Part shown: one piece after another, positions 19,788 to 27,868 of the stretch
Layout of the letters: each line of letters starts with the position of its first letter
How positions within the stretch are numbered: position 1 is the stretch's first letter
Notes under the pieces: generated by a model
What the model saw: the letters and a program-made list of their open reading frames with translations, nothing else
Databases searched by the model: none
What the model was told of the DNA's origin: nothing
Made by a program: the position numbers and the translations under genes
Source of the DNA: Rhodocytophaga rosea
GTDB lineage: Bacteria > Bacteroidota > Bacteroidia > Cytophagales > 172606-1
Assembly: GCF_010119975.1 (NCBI RefSeq)
Contig: NZ_CP048222.1
Coordinates: forward strand, 1,509,501 to 1,573,500
Length of the DNA: 64,000 nucleotides
Direction: 5' to 3'

Positions 19788-19949
19788 TCATAGTACCCTT
19801 CGTCCGGCAAATAGTCTGATTAAGATGGCTATAATAGCAAGTACGAGCAATACGTGAATGAAGCTACCTACTGCTTCGCCAAATCCTACGTAACCGATCA
19901 ACCATAAGATGATTAATACGACGGCTACTACTGTTAATATATTTCCCAT
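19788..19949 (-). CDS. Small membrane protein, lmo0937/DUF5670 family (copy 1)
   Basis: A 53-residue protein: MGNILTVVAVVLIILWLIGY, then VGFGEAVGSFIHVLLVLAII and a basic end IRLFAGRRVL. Two transmembrane helices are joined by a GFGEAVG turn. This is the pattern of the lmo0937 family, associated in several bacteria with general stress, but with no proven function. It lies 133 bp from an almost identical gene on the same strand (20083-20244). It is easily missed because of its length. Confidence 0.85.
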   Translation of the reverse strand: MGNILTVVAVVLIILWLIGYVGFGEAVGSFIHVLLVLAIIAILIRLFAGRRVL

Positions 19950-20082
19950 GATGAATAAGATTTAAGGTTTATTTATTGTTTGAGTTTAAAGTGAAAGTCT
20001 TTTAAATTAGAAAACCAGAGTTTAATACCATCTCTACTTATACCAATCCCCCTGGTTTTCTATAAAATCTTCAATTGTGGCA

Positions 20083-20244
20083 CTATAATGCTCTTCGTCC
20101 TGAAATGACACGGATCAAGATGGCTATAATAGCAAGTACTAATAAGATGTGGATAAAGTTACCTACTGCTTCGCCGAATCCTACGTAGCCAATCAACCAT
20201 AAGATGATTAATACAACAGCCACTACATATAATATACTTCCCAT
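20083..20244 (-). CDS. Small membrane protein, lmo0937/DUF5670 family (copy 2)
   Basis: A 53-residue protein: MGSILYVVAVVLIILWLIGY, then VGFGEAVGNFIHILLVLAII and IRVISGRRAL. It differs from copy 1 at about nine positions, mostly at the ends, with the nucleotide sequence also nearly the same in the centre. It is therefore a recent tandem duplication with the start, two helices and stop preserved in both copies, which argues that both are functional. Confidence 0.85.
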   Translation of the reverse strand: MGSILYVVAVVLIILWLIGYVGFGEAVGNFIHILLVLAIIAILIRVISGRRAL

Positions 20245-20700
20245 AATATTTTAATGTTTAGTTTAAAAGGTTTAGGTAAAAGGTTAAATGGAAAAAAAAT
20301 ATTAAATTTTCTACTGTTTCAACAATCTCTTCAGAGAATAAATGGTGGTTTGTTTTACTTTGATTCTCTATTAAGTTTGTTTACATCACTTTCTACGGCA
20401 ATGGTTTAATAAAAGTTATGGGCTTACAAAAAAAATTTGATTTTTCAAAACATTTCTGGATAAGACCGTTTACTGTTCATCTGAAAAAATGCCCTAATTT
20501 TATAAATTAAGGCATTTATAGGGTATAATTAATTCATATATTCTTTTTACAATGCTACCAATTGTGAGCCTTTATTACCCGATAATTAAACTACAGCAGG
20601 TGTATTCATATGTAAAGTTTCCCTGCTTCATAAAAATATTTTTACTCGCAGGCAACTTCCGCCTGCAAACGTCCGTGCTGAGGGCGCAAACTGAACCTAA
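20245..20700. other. Intergenic region with hairpin
   Basis: Divergent region between the small membrane proteins (minus) and the sigma factor (plus). No convincing coding frame was seen. A terminator-like hairpin lies at 20487-20517 (AAATGCCCTAATTT paired with AAATTAAGGCATTT, one wobble), which is not next to any visible upstream plus-strand gene. A GC-richer patch at about 20648-20690 precedes the GTG start of the sigma factor and may hold its leader. Confidence 0.5.
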
Positions 20701-21270
20701 GTGAACACTGTATATGACTCTACCATAGAAGCCCTTATTCAAGGATGTATCCGGGGCGATTCCACCAGTCAGAAAGGGCTATATAAGCACTTTTATGGAT
20801 ATGGTATGAGCATTAGTTTACGCTATTCCAAAAATATTGAAGAAGCCGTAGAAGTGCTTAATGACAGTTTTCTGAAGGTGTTCACCAAAATAAAAAAATA
20901 CGACCCGGAAAGGTCTTTTAAAGGATGGCTGCGAAAAATTATCATTAATACAGCCCTTGATAATTACAGGCACAATCTGAAATACTATCATGCACTTGAT
21001 ATAGAAAACGGAGAATCCTCACCGGCTAATGAAACAATACTATCAGGACTAGCTTATCAGGAGATTTTGGCTATGGTACAAAACCTGTCTCCTGCCTACC
21101 GGACAGTATTTAATTTATATGTGATTGATGGCTACACACATGAAGAGATCGCCGAAATGCTGGAAATTTCAATCGGCACTTCTAAATCCAATTTGTCGAA
21201 AGCCAGAGAGAACCTGAGGAATATGTTAAAAAAAAACAAAAATGAGTACGCCAGATATTCCAGAAGATGA
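20701..21270 (+). CDS. ECF-type RNA polymerase sigma factor
   Basis: A 189-residue sigma-70 family protein with region 2 (YGMSISLRYSKNIEEAVEVLNDSFLKVF; RSFKGWLRKIIINTALDNYR) and region 4 (LSPAYRTVFNLYVIDGYTHEEIAEMLEISIGTSKSNLSKAR). Translation appears to begin at a GTG (20701). The last 29 bp overlap the start of the next gene at 21242, indicating translational coupling. That next gene encodes a protein with an inner-membrane anchor, which may act as its anti-sigma or signal transducer. Motifs are quoted here in short blocks of the region; residues around SIGTSKS form the recognition helix that contacts the -35 element. Confidence 0.92.
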   Translation: MNTVYDSTIEALIQGCIRGDSTSQKGLYKHFYGYGMSISLRYSKNIEEAVEVLNDSFLKVFTKIKKYDPERSFKGWLRKIIINTALDNYRHNLKYYHALDIENGESSPANETILSGLAYQEILAMVQNLSPAYRTVFNLYVIDGYTHEEIAEMLEISIGTSKSNLSKARENLRNMLKKNKNEYARYSRR

Positions 21271-23020
21271 GTTAGATGACTTTTTCAGAAAGTCGCTTGG
21301 GAACCCTGATTTGGATTTCCGGGAAGAGGATTGGCTAAAAATGGAGCAAAAACTGAAGGACAATAATGCCCGTGAAAGAGCATTTTACCGCAGATTTTTG
21401 TACAGCTTGCTTGGTTTATTACTAGTAATGGCACCAGTGCTTACCTGGTATTTTGTTTCACGCCCTACCCAGTCGGCAGTGCCAACAGTTGCTGTCCGGG
21501 AGCATGAAAACACAGAAAATAGTATAGGAAATACAAACACGCCAAATAATACTGGAAATACCAATATACCAGATAGTAAAAATGATGTTAATCCTGGCTT
21601 GGCTCCTGATTCAAAGCAAGTAATGGCCGAGAAAGAAGATGAAAACAAACCTGATATCATTTCTCCATCTGGTAACAGAACAGAGCCGATTGCTGAAAAA
21701 GAAGGCCTAAAACAAAAAAATATTCCACAACAAGATGAGTCACTTACTAAAGAGCAACCTATAAAAAGTATACCTTCGGTTAAGCAAAAAACAGGAGATA
21801 CAGGAATAATTGCTGCCATACAGGAACATAATGGAAAAGAAAAAAATCCTAAAAAAACAACAATTAAACAATCGGATTTACCTTCCGGAAAACCTGAACA
21901 AGATGAAAAAAGCGTAAATCCTAAAGTCAAAAAACTAAGCAAAGGAAATGGCTTAGATGAGCAACTGTTAACGCAATCTCAACTAAACAAGCCTATTGAA
22001 AAACAGCCTTCAACTGTTACTGAATCAGGTGTTATTGTAATTGACCCCAGCAGCAATAAGCAACTTTCTGAGAATAATAATGAGAAAGACGATACAAACA
22101 GTCCTATTTCCGGGAAATTTGCAACGAAAAAAGATACACAGGAGCAAGCTATAAATAATACCAATGGAGAGCCAACAGGTATTCTTCCCAGACAAAATAG
22201 TCAGGAGGGCAGTCATTCAATACCAAAAGAAGCAGTTACGCCTGAATCAGAACATTCAAATACTCAGCCTACTACTTTTTATCTTATTGAATCTATTTCA
22301 AGTCTTTCAATCAGGCCATTATCCTATAACATACAACTTAGCGATCTGATTACCCAGCAGGCAATCCCACTAACACAACCCGAACTTATAGATTCTACCA
22401 GGCGCAAGAAACTGGCCATTGAAAGAGTACACTCCAGGCTTAGTGTGAACCTGTTACTTTCGCCCGACCTAAGTTCAATTGGTTTTTCTAAATGGAGAAC
22501 TCCGGGTACAAATATTGGAGCCTCGCTGGAGTATCATATTTCCAATAAATTAAGTATTTCAGTGGGTGCTATCTATTCCACAAAAATTTATGAGGCGGAT
22601 GCAAAAAAATATAACCCGGCCAGTTCTTACTGGGCGAGTTATTATCCCAAGCCAGTAGATGTAAAAGGGAATTGTAAGGTAATTGATCTGCCGGTGAATA
22701 TCCGCTATAATTTTCTGGGTAGGGAAAAGTATAACCTGTATATATCAAGTGGTATATCGTCTTACCTGATGCTGAAGGAAGATTACAAATACATTTACAA
22801 AGTATATGATTCCAGCCAGCGCAAAGGATGGCATGGCGAAAATGAGAATAAGCACTTTTTCAAAGTAATTAATTTGTCGGCAGGATACGAAAGAAAAATA
22901 AGCCAGCGGTTCTCCTTTCAGGCAGAGCCATTTATTAAACTACCTACAGCTGGTGTGGGATATGGCAGAATCAAACTGCTCAGTACCGGCTTATTTATGT
23001 CGATGAAATATAATTTTTAG
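21242..23020 (+). CDS. Trans-envelope protein: inner-membrane anchor, disordered linker, outer-membrane barrel
   Basis: A 592-residue protein overlapping the ECF sigma gene by 29 bp. Residues 1-45 are acidic and cytoplasmic (DELDDFFRKSLGNPDLDF), followed by one transmembrane helix (about 48-68, FLYSLLGLLLVMAPVLTWYF). Then come about 300 residues of low complexity rich in Lys, Asn, Gln, Ser and Pro. The C-terminal 200 residues read as an outer-membrane beta-barrel (alternating strands, GASLEYHISNKLSISVGAIY, ending FMSMKYNF with a terminal Phe). The order suggests a single chain spanning the whole envelope, able to link an outer-membrane event to the sigma factor. This is inference; no anti-sigma domain of known family was recognised. 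Confidence 0.8.
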   Translation: MSTPDIPEDELDDFFRKSLGNPDLDFREEDWLKMEQKLKDNNARERAFYRRFLYSLLGLLLVMAPVLTWYFVSRPTQSAVPTVAVREHENTENSIGNTNTPNNTGNTNIPDSKNDVNPGLAPDSKQVMAEKEDENKPDIISPSGNRTEPIAEKEGLKQKNIPQQDESLTKEQPIKSIPSVKQKTGDTGIIAAIQEHNGKEKNPKKTTIKQSDLPSGKPEQDEKSVNPKVKKLSKGNGLDEQLLTQSQLNKPIEKQPSTVTESGVIVIDPSSNKQLSENNNEKDDTNSPISGKFATKKDTQEQAINNTNGEPTGILPRQNSQEGSHSIPKEAVTPESEHSNTQPTTFYLIESISSLSIRPLSYNIQLSDLITQQAIPLTQPELIDSTRRKKLAIERVHSRLSVNLLLSPDLSSIGFSKWRTPGTNIGASLEYHISNKLSISVGAIYSTKIYEADAKKYNPASSYWASYYPKPVDVKGNCKVIDLPVNIRYNFLGREKYNLYISSGISSYLMLKEDYKYIYKVYDSSQRKGWHGENENKHFFKVINLSAGYERKISQRFSFQAEPFIKLPTAGVGYGRIKLLSTGLFMSMKYNF

Positions 23021-23189
23021 CAGAATCATACCACAATTAATTGACATAAAAATAAATTGGACCGCCTATCCAGTGAGAATGGTAGCATTAAATAAGTAGT
23101 CCATGCAAATACAATATTTCTATGCATAACACCTGTAGAACAGGGATCAACGAACTGTACTGGTGTTCAAGTTTGCAGTTTATTTAATC

Positions 23190-23222
23190 AAATAGGGTAG
23201 GATTCATAATCCTATCCTATTT
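23190..23222. terminator. Hairpin terminator
   Basis: AAATAGGGTAGGATT pairs with AATCCTATCCTATTT around a 3-nt loop (one G-T wobble). It lies after the barrel gene and 34 bp before the next plus-strand gene. Confidence 0.75.
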
Positions 23223-23255
23223 CATTCCTTAAAAAACGCTTTTTTAGTTATAAGT

Positions 23256-23678
23256 ATGAAGAGAAAAACAGGCATCATTTCCGGACTTATTTTAATAGGT
23301 ATCTTGGCAGCCTGGTTGGTGTACAGTAAAGTATACAATAAACCACACAGGCAGATTACCGGAGAACAAGCAGCCTATGCTGTAAAATCAGTAGCTCTGT
23401 TTGGAGCATACGAAACTGACGAAAACAGAGCAGATTCACTATACCTGAATAAAGTATTGCAGGTTGAAGGAAAAGTGGAAAAAATCTTTCAGAATGAAAA
23501 GGGAGAATTGACCCTGGTATTAACTGGAAATGAAATGTTTGGCATTAGCTGCACCATGGCAGATAGCGAAAAAGAAAAGCTTCAACACATTAAACCTGGT
23601 GGTGAAGCAAAGCTGAAAGGCTTATGTAATGGCATGTTGATGGATGTAGTGCTGGTTAAATGTGTATTGGTTGAATAG
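23256..23678 (+). CDS. Membrane-anchored OB-fold protein, tRNA_anti-like family
   Basis: A 140-residue protein with one N-terminal transmembrane helix (GLILIGILAAWLVYSKVY) followed by an OB-fold domain. The pattern ADSLYLNKVLQVEGKVEKIF and ISCTMADSEKEKLQHIKPGG, with a conserved CxxxxxV ending (VVLVKCVLVE), matches the tRNA_anti-like family (PF12869), which despite the name is usually periplasmic with unknown ligand. It heads a plus-strand group of four genes that encode a c-type haem protein, YceI and a DUF5777 barrel. Confidence 0.82.
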   Translation: MKRKTGIISGLILIGILAAWLVYSKVYNKPHRQITGEQAAYAVKSVALFGAYETDENRADSLYLNKVLQVEGKVEKIFQNEKGELTLVLTGNEMFGISCTMADSEKEKLQHIKPGGEAKLKGLCNGMLMDVVLVKCVLVE

Positions 23679-23842
23679 CAATATATGCGACAAAGAACGG
23701 TATTGTATTCACTACGTAGCTAGTTTTAATGTGAAATTGTGAAGATATGATCAGAGGCGCTATGTATGATTAAATCAGAAATTTTTAAAACCCTTATAGT
23801 AGAATAAAATTAGTAAGCATACTACCACCTTTTCCCTTTATT

Positions 23843-24220
23843 ATGAGATATTTATTTAAATGCGGTACATTCTTTTTGCTGATTTATCTATTATTTTCCT
23901 GTGCCTATCATAATGAAGAAGAGTTATATGGCAATGAGGCAATCAATCCCTGCGATACGGTAACTGTTACCTATACACTGGATGTGCTTCCGGTTTTACA
24001 GACCACTTGTTATCCATGCCATAATCAAGCGGCAGCTTCGGGAGGTGTTATTTTAGAAGGCTACAACCAGGCCAAAGCCATCGCCGGAAGCGGACGCTTA
24101 TTAGGAGCCATCAGCCATTCTCCGGGATTTACACCTATGCCAAAAGATGGAGCCAAACTACCTTCCTGTGATATCACTAAAATCAGCCGGTGGATTGAAG
24201 CCGGTATGCCTGAGAACTAA
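23843..24220 (+). CDS. Small mono-haem cytochrome c-like lipoprotein
   Basis: A 125-residue protein with a lipoprotein signal (FLLIYLLFSCAYHN, Cys about residue 20) and a single haem-binding motif CYPCH at about residues 59-63. A later TPMPKDGAKLPSCDI segment offers a Met as possible axial ligand, and the C-terminal SRWIEAGMPEN is typical of c-type cytochromes fused or linked to surface redox systems. It probably shuttles electrons or senses redox state in the periplasm. It lies 15 bp upstream of the YceI gene, so they are likely co-transcribed. Confidence 0.8.
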   Translation: MRYLFKCGTFFLLIYLLFSCAYHNEEELYGNEAINPCDTVTVTYTLDVLPVLQTTCYPCHNQAAASGGVILEGYNQAKAIAGSGRLLGAISHSPGFTPMPKDGAKLPSCDITKISRWIEAGMPEN

Positions 24221-24235
24221 CCAAGCTATTTATAT

Positions 24236-24796
24236 ATGAGATTTTTTTCAGTTTGTTTTTTATTGATCCTGCTTTATTCTTCAACCTATGTTTCCGCACA
24301 AGGGCGCTATTTTACCCGTGCAGGCCATATTTCATTTTATTCTTCAACTCCTGTAGAAGATATAAAAGCAGATAACCGGCAGGTAGCCAGCGTAATTGAC
24401 TTTTCAAGTGGAGAGATGGTATTTTCCGTACTGATGCGGTCTTTTGAATTTCCGAAAGCTTTGATGCAGGAGCATTTTAATGAGAATTATATAGAGTCGG
24501 ATAAGTACCCAAAATCTACATTTAAAGGCAAAATAACTAATGCCCAGAGTGTAGATACAAAGAAAGACGGGCTGTACAAAGTAAATGTAGAGGGCTACCT
24601 TACGATTCATGGTGTGACCAAACCTGTGAAAACAGAAGGTACTCTGGAAGTGAAAGAAGGAAAAATACTGGGTAAATCTAATTTTACTGTAGCTGTAGCT
24701 GATTACAACATCCAAATCCCTAAAGTTGTACAGGATAACATTCAAAAAACCATTGATATCAAGATAGATATGGTATATGAGCCTTTCAAGCAGTAA
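24236..24796 (+). CDS. YceI family periplasmic lipocalin-like protein
   Basis: A 186-residue protein with a signal peptide (LLILLYSSTYVSAQG) and a YceI beta-barrel domain that in other members binds isoprenoid or amide-containing lipids. Motifs include GHISFYSSTPVEDIKADN, FPKALMQEHFNENYIES with DKYPKSTFKG, and GYLTIHGVTKPVKTEGTL. Two downstream neighbours and one upstream form a conserved-looking envelope module (haem protein, YceI, barrel). Whether its ligand is a quinone or other isoprenoid used by the cytochrome is speculation. Confidence 0.9.
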   Translation: MRFFSVCFLLILLYSSTYVSAQGRYFTRAGHISFYSSTPVEDIKADNRQVASVIDFSSGEMVFSVLMRSFEFPKALMQEHFNENYIESDKYPKSTFKGKITNAQSVDTKKDGLYKVNVEGYLTIHGVTKPVKTEGTLEVKEGKILGKSNFTVAVADYNIQIPKVVQDNIQKTIDIKIDMVYEPFKQ

Positions 24797-24825
24797 CCAC
24801 ACAAACCCTCAACTCTAGTACCTAT

Positions 24826-25719
24826 ATGCCCAAACTTAAACTCATTCTCCTGCTTATATTTCTTTGTTCGGTAACTGCCCTGCAAGCACAAGATGATTTG
24901 CTGGGATTGCTTGAAAATGATTCCTTGCAAAAGAAAACTCCTGCCTATACCATTGCCACTTTTAAAACTACCAGAGTAATTAATGGGCATTCGGTGGAAA
25001 CGACCAAAAATGGAGTGCTGCAGTTTATGATTTCCCACCGGTTTGGTACCCTTAATAGTGGTGCCTATAATTTCTTTGGCCTGGACCAGGCTACGATCCG
25101 CCTGGGACTAGAATATGGCTTAACTGACCGGTTCACTATTGGAGTTGGCAGAAGTTCCCTGGAAAAAACATATGATGGTTTTCTGAAATATAAAGTGCTC
25201 CGGCAAAGCAAAAATATGCCTGTTTCGGTAGTACTGTTTACCAGCATTGCTGCTACTTCCCTAAAATTTACTGAACCGGAAAGGGATAACTTATTCTCAT
25301 CAAGGCTCAGTTATACCTACCAGGCCATTGTAGCCCGGAAATTCAGCGATAAATTATCCTTACAACTCTCTCCTACCCTTGTTCACCGGAATCTGGTAGC
25401 TACTACTGAAGACCAGAATGATGTAATGGCTGTAGGCGCAGCAGGCAGGTTTAAACTTACCAAACGCACTTCTTTTAATGCTGAATATTTTTATGTACTT
25501 CCGGGTAAAACTGCCGATGATTATTACAATACCTTATCTCTGGGCTTTGATATTGAAACAGGGGGACACGTTTTTCAGCTGCACCTGACCAATTCGCAGG
25601 GGATGATCGAGAAGTTTTTTGTTCCTGGCAACACCGGCAGATGGTCGAAAGGCGATATCTACATTGGGTTTAATGTTTCAAGGGTATTTACCTTAAAAAA
25701 GAAAAAGGAAGTCAAATAA
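24826..25719 (+). CDS. DUF5777 family outer-membrane beta-barrel protein
   Basis: A 297-residue protein with a signal peptide (LILLLIFLCSVTALQAQ) and a beta-barrel sequence pattern. The segment ATFKTTRVINGHSVETTKNG with FMISHRFGTLNSGAYNFFGLD is the DUF5777 hallmark. Function is unknown; in Bacteroidota it is commonly encoded beside YceI and a cytochrome c domain protein, as found here. It is the last gene of the four-gene run and is followed by a hairpin at 25738-25795. Confidence 0.85.
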   Translation: MPKLKLILLLIFLCSVTALQAQDDLLGLLENDSLQKKTPAYTIATFKTTRVINGHSVETTKNGVLQFMISHRFGTLNSGAYNFFGLDQATIRLGLEYGLTDRFTIGVGRSSLEKTYDGFLKYKVLRQSKNMPVSVVLFTSIAATSLKFTEPERDNLFSSRLSYTYQAIVARKFSDKLSLQLSPTLVHRNLVATTEDQNDVMAVGAAGRFKLTKRTSFNAEYFYVLPGKTADDYYNTLSLGFDIETGGHVFQLHLTNSQGMIEKFFVPGNTGRWSKGDIYIGFNVSRVFTLKKKKEVK

Positions 25720-25737
25720 AATCAGCTCATTCATACC

Positions 25738-25795
25738 AAAGAACTTGTCTGTTGCTAAGAATTACGCTACCTGTATGGTTCAGATAAGTTCTTTC
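25738..25795 (+). terminator. Terminator after the DUF5777 gene
   Basis: AAAGAACTTGTCTG pairs with CAGATAAGTTCTTT (one mismatch, long loop), followed by a short T/C run. It lies 19 bp after the stop codon. Confidence 0.6.
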
Positions 25796-25982
25796 TTTTG
25801 ATAACGGGATAAATGGATTGAAAATACACGCAAAATGTACTCCCATGTATCAGTTTAAATCCCTGGCTTAGTATCATCCTTTTTCATGATTTTCCTCATT
25901 TTTCACGCGTAGAGTCTAAGCTACCTTTGAGGTACACAACACTTCATTCTATAATCAGAAAGAAAAATTAAGTATTAAAATC

Positions 25983-26174
25983 ATGTCAAAGATGAACAAT
26001 GTCACTTCCTTGAAAGAGGTGCCAGCCCTAGAGAGTTATACCATTGCCAGAGGAATAAATGGCATCTTATGGATATGGGAAAAAGTGGAAGATAATGTAT
26101 GGAAAGTATACGCCTATGAAACTCCTCAGAACTATCACTTCGAAGACGACAAGGGAAACCAGGTAAACAGATAA
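25983..26174 (+). CDS. Small hypothetical protein
   Basis: A 63-residue acidic protein with the central block GINGILWIWEKVEDNVWKVYAY, rich in Trp and with a short predicted beta-sheet. There is no signal peptide. It is flanked by a terminator on the left and by the convergent M14 peptidase on the right, so it would be a single-gene transcript. The composition looks like a true protein (codon use similar to neighbours), but no family was recognised. Confidence 0.55.
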   Translation: MSKMNNVTSLKEVPALESYTIARGINGILWIWEKVEDNVWKVYAYETPQNYHFEDDKGNQVNR

Positions 26175-26232
26175 CTGCTTCCTTGTATTGCCCTCAAACC
26201 GAACGAAATAAAGATATTACACCATTCCAGAC

Positions 26233-27735
26233 TTAGTTTACCAGCGCATTTAACACTTCATTTTTATCCTGCTGCAGATCATAAATAAATCCATTAATAA
26301 TCGCATAACGCACCTGTCCATCCTGTTCCAGTACAAAGTTGGCACTCCGGCTTAATATTACCTCATGGTTGCGTGTATTCTTGCCGGTAATAATATTAAT
26401 GGGCAAAGCCGTAAACTGGTCAGCAGGCATATAATTCTTAATTTTCACCGTTGTAAATCCCTTTTGCAATATTTCTTTTATATTCATCGATTGCAGGGTG
26501 CGTACATTCTTAATCACTTCCGGATATATTTTTCCGGGAATCAGGCGCATGCCTGAAGCATCCAGTTCCTGGTAGCCATACCGCACCGACATATCTCCAA
26601 TCTCTTCAATGCTGCTCCGGTAGAAAAAGTTGGTATAAGGAGCCATGTTCACTTCGTACCTGTCAATACCAATATCTAATCTGTAAGGCTTTCCTTCTCT
26701 TTCTGTCTCTGCATTCCGGATCAACAGATCAAACAAATATCTTTCGTTCTCAGGAATTTTGTAATAGTTGGCTATTTTTTCGGAAGTATAAGTTTGTTGC
26801 CCAATAGCCTTAAGGGCATTTAATAGGGCCACAAAATTAAGTTTGCGGATATACTGCTTTTCTGTGTCATTTTTATAACCACCCGATTCTATCAATACGG
26901 TACTCGTGCCCCATTTCTGAATATTATCGCCAAATGCCCTGGGTTCATGCTCATCTGAATATTTTGCCACCTGGCCTGGAATATAATTCTGCAGTAAGCG
27001 GTTCATATATACAATCAGTTTCATAGCCTTGGTACGCACTTCATTTTCAGATTTGGCATAATCGTAGGGCGGGGCCAGAAAAGAAACAGTAGCAGGCTTG
27101 CTTGTTTTTCCGGCTGTATACCTGGTATTCTGATCATGCAGGTTGAATCCGAAGTCAGGTTTCAAGCTATCTCTTACGCTTTTCAATATTCTCGATTCCG
27201 GCGATTGAAGGCTCACCGCATCCCGGTTTAAATCTATATCCAGGGCATTGCGGCGCTTGTATACTTCAGCACCATCCGGATTGAGCATGGGAATAAAATA
27301 CAAGGTTGTGTTCCTGAGTAAATCATCCCGTACCTTATCACCAGACGTAGAATCAGCCAGATACTTGAAAATATCCAGCAGGGCCATCGTTGCCGTAGGC
27401 TCATCTCCATGCATCTGCGACCATAAGAGTACTTTTGTTTTTCCCGAACCTGCTTTTACCAGAAAAATATCCCGGTTCTGAAACGATTCGCCCACTTTTT
27501 TTACTTCGAACAAAGGATTGGTTTTCAAACTATCCAGAATCCGTACAATATCTGTATGTTTAAAGCGGCGGTGCGTGATGGATTTTTCCAGGTATTTTTC
27601 ATGCAGGGAATAAAATATATCCTTGGCCGGCTTTATGTCCTCAACCAAAGCAAGCTGATGCACAGGCGTTTCGTGGGCACGTCCGCTCTCACAGGAAATT
27701 AATGTCATAAGCAACAGAAATTTGATATACCGCAT
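26233..27735 (-). CDS. M14 family zinc metallocarboxypeptidase
   Basis: A 500-residue exported protein with a lipoprotein-like signal (FLLLMTLISCESG). The peptidase_M14 domain covers about residues 60-330. Zinc ligands are visible in SQMHGDEPTATMALLD (HxxE) and the later His in FGFNLHDQNTRY. The region GTSTVLIESGGYKNDTEKQY holds a Glu in the position of the catalytic base. It probably trims C-terminal residues from peptides in the periplasm or at the surface. It is divergent from the carboxypeptidase gene at 27869. Confidence 0.88.
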   Translation of the reverse strand: MRYIKFLLLMTLISCESGRAHETPVHQLALVEDIKPAKDIFYSLHEKYLEKSITHRRFKHTDIVRILDSLKTNPLFEVKKVGESFQNRDIFLVKAGSGKTKVLLWSQMHGDEPTATMALLDIFKYLADSTSGDKVRDDLLRNTTLYFIPMLNPDGAEVYKRRNALDIDLNRDAVSLQSPESRILKSVRDSLKPDFGFNLHDQNTRYTAGKTSKPATVSFLAPPYDYAKSENEVRTKAMKLIVYMNRLLQNYIPGQVAKYSDEHEPRAFGDNIQKWGTSTVLIESGGYKNDTEKQYIRKLNFVALLNALKAIGQQTYTSEKIANYYKIPENERYLFDLLIRNAETEREGKPYRLDIGIDRYEVNMAPYTNFFYRSSIEEIGDMSVRYGYQELDASGMRLIPGKIYPEVIKNVRTLQSMNIKEILQKGFTTVKIKNYMPADQFTALPINIITGKNTRNHEVILSRSANFVLEQDGQVRYAIINGFIYDLQQDKNEVLNALVN

Positions 27736-27868
27736 ACACGATAGTTTTACAAAATCAGTCAGGTATTGAAATTATCCAATAATTTAATAATTTTCTAGGA
27801 AATACTTCTGGAGCTACCTAAGCAGGCTGGCAAGATTAGTTAATTTTCTCATATCAACTCCGCAAACC

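Noticed and set aside
20487-20517. Hairpin as a riboswitch upstream of the sigma factor
   Set aside because: It is a simple stem typical of a terminator, with no conserved aptamer sequence that I can name.
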